Assembly: GCA_002293615.1 (NCBI GenBank)
Contig: DBDN01000059.1
Location: 24,320-29,871, forward strand
Direction of reading: 5' to 3'
Source: Betaproteobacteria bacterium UBA931
GTDB lineage: Bacteria > Pseudomonadota > Gammaproteobacteria > Burkholderiales > Casimicrobiaceae
DNA: 5,552 bases
How positions within the stretch are numbered: the first letter of the stretch is position 1; the number at the start of each line of letters is the position of its first letter. Under the pieces are notes generated by a model. The model searched no databases. It had not been told where the DNA came from and saw nothing but the letters and a program-made list of their open reading frames with translations. Of the stretch, positions 1 to 5,552 are shown piece by piece. The translations under genes were made by a program, and so were the position numbers.

Positions 1-66
1 ATGTGTGGAGGCCGCCTCTCAATGACAGGCTGAAAGTGCACACCACAGTGATGGCCGAAAAGCACC
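1..66. other. GC-rich left edge, unassigned
   Basis: The first 60 bases contain 33 G or C, while the next 60 contain 16, so composition breaks sharply near base 66. This looks like the end of something coding or mobile that lies mostly to the left. On the + strand the three frames entering from the left stop at 23-25, 31-33 and 132-134; the last would run on into AT-rich sequence and its peptide is not recognised. On the - strand two frames are open towards the left edge, and the complement of 63-70 reads like a ribosome binding site (AAAGAGGTG), but no ATG lies at a suitable distance. It could be the tail of an upstream gene, the first codons of a divergent gene, or the end of an insertion sequence. 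None of these can be chosen from 66 bases. Confidence 0.4.
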
Positions 67-450
67 TCTTTAAAAAATGGTTAATTTGTTACTTTAATTG
101 CTTTTTGTTACCAGATTTTGCCGTGCAGCAATGATCGATAAGCCGAATAAACAAAGACATACTCATTTTTCTTGTCGCATAATAATCATTCAAATAGAAT
201 AACAAGTCTTGGTTGCTCTTATTCCGAAGAATCTGTTTTTTTAGGATAAGGTTGAGCCGATGCATGAAAAGTTATGCGAATAGGGTTTGTTTGCAAATAT
301 GTAACGGATGATCACATTGCGTTGATTTTTGTTAAGATGTTTTACAAATTGTTGCTTTCGAACTATTTGAATGATTTATAAATTTTCCATCTTTTAATAG
401 TTGAAGTAGAAACGCTAAAACAAGACAAAAAAGGTGTCGGCATTATTTCG
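67..450. other. AT-rich intergenic region upstream of the pilV operon
   Basis: This stretch is strongly AT-rich (rows 181-240 and 301-360 count to 27% and 32% GC), has stop codons in all frames, and holds no open frame worth calling. In particular there is no prepilin-like sequence (Gly followed by a hydrophobic segment with Glu at +5), so the GspH/FimU-type pilin that often starts such operons is not here. It most likely carries the operon promoter and a long 5' leader. A short TTTGCAAA palindrome at 290-297 and a spaced inverted repeat (CGCATAA at 176-182, TTATGCG at 272-278) are visible but may be chance in AT-rich DNA. Confidence 0.7.
352..382 (+). promoter_or_regulatory. Possible sigma-70-type promoter for the pilVWXY1 operon
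   Basis: A TTGCTT element at 352-357 and a TATAAA element at 377-382 resemble -35 and -10 hexamers, with a 19-base spacer that is longer than the usual 17. Transcription would start near 389-391, leaving a leader of about 70 bases before pilV. No sigma-54 signature (GG and GC ten bases apart with TGC) was found in the right place. AT-rich sequence yields such matches easily, so this is only a candidate. Confidence 0.25.
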
Positions 451-452
451 AT

Positions 453-459
453 GGGGTGG
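453..459 (+). promoter_or_regulatory. G-rich ribosome binding site deciding the pilV start
   Basis: The run GGGGTGG sits just before the ATG at 463; its GGGG part ends six bases upstream of that ATG. The earlier in-frame ATG at 451 has only an AAGGTG at 431-436, fourteen bases away, which is too far for efficient pairing. This favours 463 as the pilV start. Confidence 0.4.
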
Positions 460-462
460 CGA

Positions 463-912
463 ATGAAAAAAAGACTCCGTATAAAAAAACAGATAAAACT
501 GCAACAGGCAATAAGAGGCTTTCTCCTTGTAGAAGCGCTCGTTTCCGTTCTTATTTTTGCTTTGGGTGTTATGGCGCTTATCGGCGCACAGGCAAATACG
601 TTGATTTTAACCAGCGATATCCAAACGCGTGCCGAGATTGCGCATTTTGCTGATGCGTATCTGGGAAGGATGTGGGGGGCGGGCCTTAATGTCGCACAGT
701 TGCGAGAGCGGTTCGGCTCGGGTACAGGCGCCGAGTTTGATGAATTCCGTACAAAAGTGCAGAGCGCGATTCCTCAGGCGCAAGCGCCGGTGATTATCGT
801 TCAGCCAAATGCCGCTTTGTCTAACAGTGCCCAGGTAACGATTTTTGTTCAATGGCAGGACACTAAAGGCACATCACATAATTACACTGAAGTTGCTTCC
901 ATAGGTTATTAA
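463..912 (+). CDS. pilV: Type IV pilus minor pilin PilV
   Basis: PilV-type minor pilin of about 149 residues. The basic leader (MKKRLRIKK...) ends at Gly19, followed by FLLVEALVSVLIFALG: the class III prepilin signal, with PilD cleavage after Gly19, Phe as first mature residue and Glu24 at mature position 5. The hydrophobic helix (about 20-42) anchors the protein in the inner membrane and later packs in the pilus core. The rest is a small periplasmic globular domain without cysteines, ending in a beta-rich tail (VTIFVQWQD, then TEVASIGY) of the kind seen in PilV proteins. In this family PilV joins the minor-pilin priming complex with PilW, PilX and PilY1; its place as first gene of that set supports the name. 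An in-frame ATG at 451 would add four residues; 463 is preferred because of the G-rich site just before it and the AAA-rich codons after it. The pilW start follows two bases after the stop. Confidence 0.9.
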   Translation: MKKRLRIKKQIKLQQAIRGFLLVEALVSVLIFALGVMALIGAQANTLILTSDIQTRAEIAHFADAYLGRMWGAGLNVAQLRERFGSGTGAEFDEFRTKVQSAIPQAQAPVIIVQPNAALSNSAQVTIFVQWQDTKGTSHNYTEVASIGY

Positions 913-914
913 CC

Positions 915-2063
915 ATGAGACTTATTTCGTGTAACGCAAAATTTTTGCCATTGCGCAAGGCCGATTTGCGCCATAGCAGGGGATTCTCAATTGTCGAGTT
1001 GCTGATTGCCTTAATAATCAGCCTGCTTGCTCTTTATGCGGTCTATAGTGTTTTTTCCGGAAATGAGCGTGTAAATCGAACTATTACTTCAGTTAACGAA
1101 GCGCAGGTTTCGGGAATGTATTCGATTTTTCTGTTGAGACAAAGCATCGAGAGTGCGGGTGTTCGGATTATTGAGCGGCCAAATGCACAATTACTGAATG
1201 GTTGTCCTGGTGGTATTGGTTTGGGGGGTATCCCCTCTCCGGCAAGTTTATCGCTTCGGCCGTTGCCGCTGGTGATTGCTCAAAGGACGGTTGATGCGAG
1301 CGTCTATGATGAAATATTTGTTTTCTCCGGCGGCGCTTCGCGGCATGTTGATCCGCTGACGATTACCGCCGTCGACACTTCGGCATCGCAATTTACCGTG
1401 AACTCACCTTTCGGGCTCCATGCAGGCGATGGCGTGATTGTTGCGGATGCATCAGGATGCGCGATTTACCGGATTGAGGCGGATTCCGTTCTTGATGTTG
1501 CTCGGACAACGACGGCAATTTCTACTTATCAGGGAAGCGCTGACCCAGAAATTGATGCGCAGCTTGTCGATTTGGGTGATCCGGTACGCCATCATTTTTA
1601 TGTAGATGAGAGCTTATCGCTGCAAATGGCTGTATGGCGGCTCTCCAATCCGGGTAACGGGCAATGGACGCTTACCGAGACGATACCGGTTACCGGCAGT
1701 GTCGTATTTTTTCGTGCGCAGTACGGGTTGGATACCGATGGCGATCAGTCGGTTGATACTTGGCAGGACGCGATAGCCCCATGGGATTACGACACACTGT
1801 TGTCAGCGGATATTGCGGTTATACGGCAAATCAAAACCATAAGAGTCGCGCTGGTTGTTCGTGTGGATGAACCGGAAAAAACGCAGACTTTCAATCAGGC
1901 TACCAGATTCACTGTGCTTACCTGCCCGGGGGGAATGACTTGTTCAACACCGACAACGGGGATCCAACTTAATTACGCTCCGGGTACAGCACCCGGCGGA
2001 ATGACGTACCGCTACCGTTTGTATGAAACAGAAATTCCATTGCGCAACACCATCTGGAATTAA
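915..2063 (+). CDS. pilW: Type IV pilus minor pilin PilW
   Basis: PilW-type minor pilin of 382 residues, a usual length for the family and far longer than PilV or PilX. A leader of 23 residues, rather long, ends at Gly23; FSIVELLIALIISLLALYAVYS follows the PilD site in outline, with Glu28 at mature position 5 and one hydrophobic helix to about residue 47. The large periplasmic domain has cysteines at 97, 182, 337 and 343; the last two form a tight C-x5-C and probably a disulfide. Residues 273-281 read D-x-D-x-D-x3-D (Asp273, 275, 277, 281), like a calcium-binding loop. In the family PilW links PilV, PilX and PilY1 in the tip complex that primes pilus assembly. It starts two bases after pilV with a weak AGG at 903-905, so translational coupling is likely. 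The stop is followed after three bases by pilX. The gene is intact. Confidence 0.92.
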   Translation: MRLISCNAKFLPLRKADLRHSRGFSIVELLIALIISLLALYAVYSVFSGNERVNRTITSVNEAQVSGMYSIFLLRQSIESAGVRIIERPNAQLLNGCPGGIGLGGIPSPASLSLRPLPLVIAQRTVDASVYDEIFVFSGGASRHVDPLTITAVDTSASQFTVNSPFGLHAGDGVIVADASGCAIYRIEADSVLDVARTTTAISTYQGSADPEIDAQLVDLGDPVRHHFYVDESLSLQMAVWRLSNPGNGQWTLTETIPVTGSVVFFRAQYGLDTDGDQSVDTWQDAIAPWDYDTLLSADIAVIRQIKTIRVALVVRVDEPEKTQTFNQATRFTVLTCPGGMTCSTPTTGIQLNYAPGTAPGGMTYRYRLYETEIPLRNTIWN

Positions 2064-2067
2064 GCGA
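2057..2067 (+). repeat. Junction repeat, copy 1 (pilW/pilX)
   Basis: The 11 bases GAATTAAGCGA span the pilW stop codon and reach the A of the pilX ATG. The same 11 bases recur at the pilX/pilY1 junction. In both copies the TAA is the stop of the upstream gene, preceded by an Asn codon. Confidence 0.5.
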
Positions 2068-2660
2068 TGTCTAGATCACTAAAAAAACGAATCGTTATGA
2101 ACGATTCTTCCGGAGGAAACAAGCAAAAAGGGGTAGTTTTGATTATCACACTCCTCGTATTGTTGATCATGATTATCGCGACGATAAGCCTGATACGCTC
2201 CACAGATACTTCATTGGCGGTATTGGGCAATGTAATTTTACGCCAATCGGCAAACGCTTCCGCGACCACAGCAATTGAAACGGTTGCGCAGAATATTGCC
2301 TTTATAGATTTTTCCGGGCCGCTGCCCTCAGGTTATTACGCCAGTATTCAGAATAATGAAAGCGCCAATGGAGTACCCGCGGTTTTATTAACAGGCGGCG
2401 ATACGGGTGTTATTGTTTCTCCGAGAGATGCCGTAGGCAATACGACGCGGACGGTCGTAGAGCGTATGTGCAATACCGCGGGCAGTTGCTTGGTGCCATT
2501 AGATCGCTCAGGGGTAACAGATGCCCCGAGTAAGGCAGATGAGTTGTTAGTGCTCAGTCTTGGACGAAGGGTTCGCGCAGGCGCTTACTACCGGGTAACG
2601 GTACGCGTTGACGGGCCCAAAAATACGCTTTCCTATGTACAAACAATAATCGTGAATTAA
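2067..2660 (+). CDS. pilX: Type IV pilus minor pilin PilX
   Basis: PilX-type minor pilin of 197 residues, normal for the family. The polar leader ends with KQKG (Gly22) and is followed by VVLIITLLVLLIMIIATISL, one membrane helix at about 23-44. Mature position 5 is Ile27, not the Glu of most pilins; PilX and the related GspK share this trait, and it fits a subunit at the very tip that needs no neighbour above it. The C-terminal part carries a C-x5-C pair (Cys135, Cys141), probably a disulfide, and ends in YYRVTVRVDGPKNTLSYVQT, close to the usual PilX ending. In the family PilX works with PilV, PilW and PilY1 in starting pilus assembly. The start at 2067 is chosen because GGA at 2056-2058 lies eight bases before it; the in-frame ATG at 2097 has no such site but would still leave a 12-residue leader. 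It begins three bases after the pilW stop. Confidence 0.9.
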   Translation: MSRSLKKRIVMNDSSGGNKQKGVVLIITLLVLLIMIIATISLIRSTDTSLAVLGNVILRQSANASATTAIETVAQNIAFIDFSGPLPSGYYASIQNNESANGVPAVLLTGGDTGVIVSPRDAVGNTTRTVVERMCNTAGSCLVPLDRSGVTDAPSKADELLVLSLGRRVRAGAYYRVTVRVDGPKNTLSYVQTIIVN

Positions 2661-2664
2661 GCGA
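2654..2664 (+). repeat. Junction repeat, copy 2 (pilX/pilY1)
   Basis: This is the second copy of GAATTAAGCGA, again over the stop codon of the upstream gene. Here the copy is followed by eight more bases before the pilY1 ATG, so its last bases form part of the pilY1 ribosome binding site instead of the start codon. Confidence 0.5.
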
Positions 2665-2671
2665 GACTCCT

Positions 2672-5552
2672 ATGAAATGGAAATATTTACTTTTGTGTCT
2701 GTATTTTATTGAGGCGATGTTTTTTTTCATGAGTGCGACAAACGCATTTGCCGCACCGATCGATCTGGCGGATGAGCCGTTGGGCGCGGAATCTCAGGTG
2801 CCGCCTAATATTTGGATGACGGTGGACGACTCCAGCAGCATGACATGGGCGTACGCTCCGGATAATATCGAATCGATCAAAAAAGCGTGCTGGGCATCGA
2901 CGAACGCTATTGGAGCGTGTCCGGAATCTGGTGACGTTCTTTTCAGAGAAGGCAATCCTCCCATGTTGGCGGCGGCGTTTAATGGGCTGGCATACGACCC
3001 GCTTGTGGATTATCTTCCTCCATCAACAGGCGTGGGTAGCCGTATGGCGAATATCACTGACTGGACAAAGGTGCAATGGAGCGGAACGTGGAAGGGGCGG
3101 CCAGGACCCTATAATCTCAAAACAGCGAGTTATTCATACAGCGCTACAAAATATCAGTTACTTCAACAAAGGTATATGGCAGGCGTTGATGTGGCTATCT
3201 GGAATTTGTTCACGAAATACGGTTCAAGCTACAGAATCGGTCCCCATTATTATAAAACAAATATTATGTGGTGCCGCACGACAAGATCCAGAGGAGATGC
3301 TGCGCCGACGAGTTGCCGGGATGATCGAGATGATAATTATCAATATCCTTATTACTCGGAAAATCCCATGAAAATTAATGGTTCAGGGCAAATTGAGAGC
3401 GTCGGTGGCAGTATTGATAACACGATTTCTCCAGCTTTTGAACTGGTCGTGCTTGATTATGTGAATGATAGAGTCAATGGATCGACAGGAAAAATTAAAC
3501 ATCGATATTATGATGAAAATACCGGCGCAATGGCAGTAAAAGAAAGAACGGCTAAGGAAGAGCTTCAGAATTACGCCAATTGGCTTGCTTATTATTCAAG
3601 CCGCCTTGTGGCGACCAAGACAGCGGCGTCGCATGCATTTGCTGATATTGATATAGAGGGCGATACTGTTATTCCGCGGGTTGCTTTGTCATCCATTAAC
3701 CGGATGGCGGGAACACCGGGCAGTTCCGGTGCGATGACAACGTTGAATATGGATGATTTTGGAAAAACCTCACATAGAGATTCGTTTTTCAAACGCTTGC
3801 TTGATTTTACCTATACTGGCGGAGGTACACCGCTTCAAGGTGCCATGATAAAAGTCGGCGAGACATTTCGCGACGCATCAGGGCCAATCGTACATGCTTG
3901 CCAGAGAAACTATCATATTTTATTTACCGATGGGCTATGGAATCAAAGCGCTTATGGTACGACCCCCGCAGTCGGTAATGTTGACGGAGGCAATGTTCCC
4001 GCCGCGTTGAATGGCATTTCGGTATATGGCCAGACGCTTGCTTCAGGGACGCTTTGGCCGGATCCCGTTCGCGACTATAAGGGGGTAGGAGGCACACTGT
4101 CGGATATCGCACTGAAATACTGGATGACTGATTTGCGCGCGGACATGGCCAATAAGGTGATCGTGACCAACAAAGATCCGGCAACTTGGCAACATCTGAA
4201 TTTCATTGGGATGGGGTTTGGTGTTCGGGGAACGCTTCCGTCAAAAAATCAGCAAGACACGATAGAAAAAATCAAAAACCGGACGTTGGAATGGCCGAAG
4301 CCAACACCAGAGAAAGCCGAAACGGTTGATGATCTTTGGCACGCGTCCATCAATGGCCTTGGCCGTTATGTTGCCGCGTCATCGCCGGAGGAGTTTCGCT
4401 CCGGGCTTCGCTCTATTCTGGCGGAAATTTTGAATCTGGGCGGCGCGCGTTCCGGTATCGGGTTTACACATCCGGATCTGACCGGCAACACGCAAAGCAC
4501 ATATACGGCGACATTTACGCCCGGTTGGAACGGCGATGTCATCAGAAAACGTATTGACGATAAAGGCAATGAAACTTCGACTGGCGACCGCGCCGCAGAA
4601 AAACTAGAGGCGTTGCTGACGCCGGACGCGATACATCCTGAACCATGGAAAACGAGACGAAAAATATTTACCCGGGCGGCGGCCGACAGCCTTGAAATTC
4701 CTTTCACTTTTGAAGCGTTGTCAGCGCATTTGGGGCTTATCAATCATTTGGGAAATACAGAAGCGCAGCAAAAAAAAGTGATCGCTTATTTGCGCGGCGA
4801 CCAGAGCGGCGAAGGAGATACTTTAGGCAAGTTTCGTATCCGTGGCGAAGGCCCGCTGGGCGACATTGTCAATGCCAGGCCGATTGTGGTGATCACGCCT
4901 TATTGTCAACGCGTTTCCGAGGATGGCGCTGATAATACCGTTGAATGTAATTATGAAGAGGAAACGAATCCGGGTTATCGGACGTTTTATGATGACCATG
5001 AGAACCGCGCGACAATGATTTATGTGGCGGCGAATGACGGCATGGTGCATGCGTTTGATGAGCGGCTCAATGAAAAATGGGCTTATATGCCGATGGCTCT
5101 TTTTCGCCCTAAAGAGGAAGCAGGGATTGTTAACCTGACTTTCCAGGAGGCGGATATCAATAATCCTTTCCGGCATTACAGCTACATCGACGCAACACCG
5201 CGCACCATGGATGCGTTTATTAATGGGGCATGGCGGACGGTTTTGGTAGGCGGCTTGGGCAAAGGCGGGACTTCATATTATGCGCTGGATGTTACCGATG
5301 CGGGTGGCGTGAGCGACGAGGCAGGTGGGGCAACGCAAAAAGGAATGTGGGAGTTTACCGATCCGAATATGGGCTATAGCTATGGCCGCCCGATTATTAC
5401 CAAAACCAGAGCTTGGGACAAAAGATGGGTCGCTGTTTTACCGTCTGGATATAACAACGGATCAGGCAACGGCCAGCCCAAAAACGGTGATGGGAAAGGA
5501 CACCTTTTCTTTGTGGATCTGGCCGACGGCAAGTTACTGCATACGATGGATA
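2672..5552 (+). CDS. pilY1: PilC/PilY1-family pilus tip adhesin, 3' end beyond the window
   Basis: 960 codons are open without a stop to the right edge; family members usually exceed 1,000 residues, so the C-terminus is missing. A Sec signal peptide (hydrophobic 5-20) should be cut after AFA at residue 27. A vWA-like domain follows with a full MIDAS set: DDSSS (Asp52, Ser54, Ser56), Thr386 in GGGTPL and Asp420 in HILFTDG. Family motifs come in the usual order: NGLAYDP (104-110), EELQNYANWLAYYSSR (296-311), DDLWHA (553-558), YLRGD (706-710), GPLGDIVNARP (727-737), then the start of the PilC-type beta-propeller, VAANDGMVHAFD (785-796). The family's role is pilus-tip adhesin, assembly factor and surface sensor, acting with PilV, PilW and PilX. 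RGD occurs at 207-209 and 708-710. Mature cysteines are 73, 83, 201, 215, 410, 745 and 759. Bases 3121-3600 are AT-richer than the rest. The gene starts 11 bases after pilX, with GCGAGA at 2661-2666 as ribosome binding site. Confidence 0.93.
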   Translation, partial: MKWKYLLLCLYFIEAMFFFMSATNAFAAPIDLADEPLGAESQVPPNIWMTVDDSSSMTWAYAPDNIESIKKACWASTNAIGACPESGDVLFREGNPPMLAAAFNGLAYDPLVDYLPPSTGVGSRMANITDWTKVQWSGTWKGRPGPYNLKTASYSYSATKYQLLQQRYMAGVDVAIWNLFTKYGSSYRIGPHYYKTNIMWCRTTRSRGDAAPTSCRDDRDDNYQYPYYSENPMKINGSGQIESVGGSIDNTISPAFELVVLDYVNDRVNGSTGKIKHRYYDENTGAMAVKERTAKEELQNYANWLAYYSSRLVATKTAASHAFADIDIEGDTVIPRVALSSINRMAGTPGSSGAMTTLNMDDFGKTSHRDSFFKRLLDFTYTGGGTPLQGAMIKVGETFRDASGPIVHACQRNYHILFTDGLWNQSAYGTTPAVGNVDGGNVPAALNGISVYGQTLASGTLWPDPVRDYKGVGGTLSDIALKYWMTDLRADMANKVIVTNKDPATWQHLNFIGMGFGVRGTLPSKNQQDTIEKIKNRTLEWPKPTPEKAETVDDLWHASINGLGRYVAASSPEEFRSGLRSILAEILNLGGARSGIGFTHPDLTGNTQSTYTATFTPGWNGDVIRKRIDDKGNETSTGDRAAEKLEALLTPDAIHPEPWKTRRKIFTRAAADSLEIPFTFEALSAHLGLINHLGNTEAQQKKVIAYLRGDQSGEGDTLGKFRIRGEGPLGDIVNARPIVVITPYCQRVSEDGADNTVECNYEEETNPGYRTFYDDHENRATMIYVAANDGMVHAFDERLNEKWAYMPMALFRPKEEAGIVNLTFQEADINNPFRHYSYIDATPRTMDAFINGAWRTVLVGGLGKGGTSYYALDVTDAGGVSDEAGGATQKGMWEFTDPNMGYSYGRPIITKTRAWDKRWVAVLPSGYNNGSGNGQPKNGDGKGHLFFVDLADGKLLHTMD

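Noticed and set aside
3..134. Frame open from the left edge to a stop at 132-134 on the + strand
   Set aside because: The peptide is unrecognised and its second half is translated from AT-rich DNA unlike coding sequence, so it was not called as a gene end.
221..242. Short hairpin (ATTC, CGAA loop, GAAT) followed by seven T, as a terminator
   Set aside because: The stem is only four base pairs and AT-rich, and is separated from the T run by three bases, too weak for an intrinsic terminator.
340..360. Sigma-54 promoter as known for some major pilin genes
   Set aside because: A TTGCT is present but the required GG element upstream is missing.
607..852. Open frame of 81 codons on the - strand
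   Set aside because: It is antisense to pilV, whose prepilin motif and context are clear.
2672..2698. Lipoprotein signal at Cys9 of PilY1 (LLLC)
   Set aside because: The residue before the Cys is Leu, not Gly, Ala or Ser, and position 9 is too early; a normal signal peptide with cleavage after AFA explains the N-terminus.
2910..3371. 153-codon open frame on the + strand
   Set aside because: It lies inside pilY1 in another frame; the pilY1 frame carries the family motifs without interruption.
4366..4743. 125-codon open frame on the - strand, and the similar ones at 3592-3792, 3924-4184 and 4823-5176
   Set aside because: All are antisense to the well-supported pilY1 frame and show no recognisable protein features.

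Overview
The window holds most of a type IV pilus minor-pilin/tip-adhesin operon on the + strand, in the order pilV, pilW, pilX, pilY1. The last gene runs off the right edge. This order, the class III prepilin leaders (Gly followed by a hydrophobic helix) and a PilC/PilY1-type protein with a vWA domain and a beta-propeller point to a Gram-negative Beta- or Gammaproteobacterium. Coding GC is moderate, close to 50% by eye. No species can be named from the sequence alone.

Layout. Bases 1-66 are GC-rich (33 of the first 60 are G or C) and belong to something unresolved at the left edge. Bases 67-450 are strongly AT-rich (hand-counted rows give 27-32% GC), hold no credible gene, and probably carry the operon promoter. 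From about 463 to the right edge the genes are packed head to tail, with gaps of 2, 3 and 11 bases, which indicates one transcript.

How the genes work together, from knowledge of the families: PilV, PilW and PilX are minor pilins cleaved by the prepilin peptidase PilD. They form a priming complex in the inner membrane that starts pilus assembly. PilX lacks the usual Glu at mature position 5, as its GspK-like homologues do, which fits a place at the very tip. PilY1 is exported by a Sec signal peptide, joins this complex, caps the pilus and acts as adhesin and surface sensor through its vWA domain. The GspH/FimU/FimT-type pilin that often starts such operons is not seen before pilV, and the pilE-like genes that often follow would lie beyond the right edge.

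The system itself is a known one. The points most worth a second look are in PilY1: an RGD tripeptide inside a loop bounded by two cysteines in the vWA region, located in a stretch of clearly lower GC than the rest of the gene; an odd number of cysteines in the visible mature protein; and a complete metal-site (MIDAS) residue set. PilW also carries a calcium-loop-like Asp pattern.
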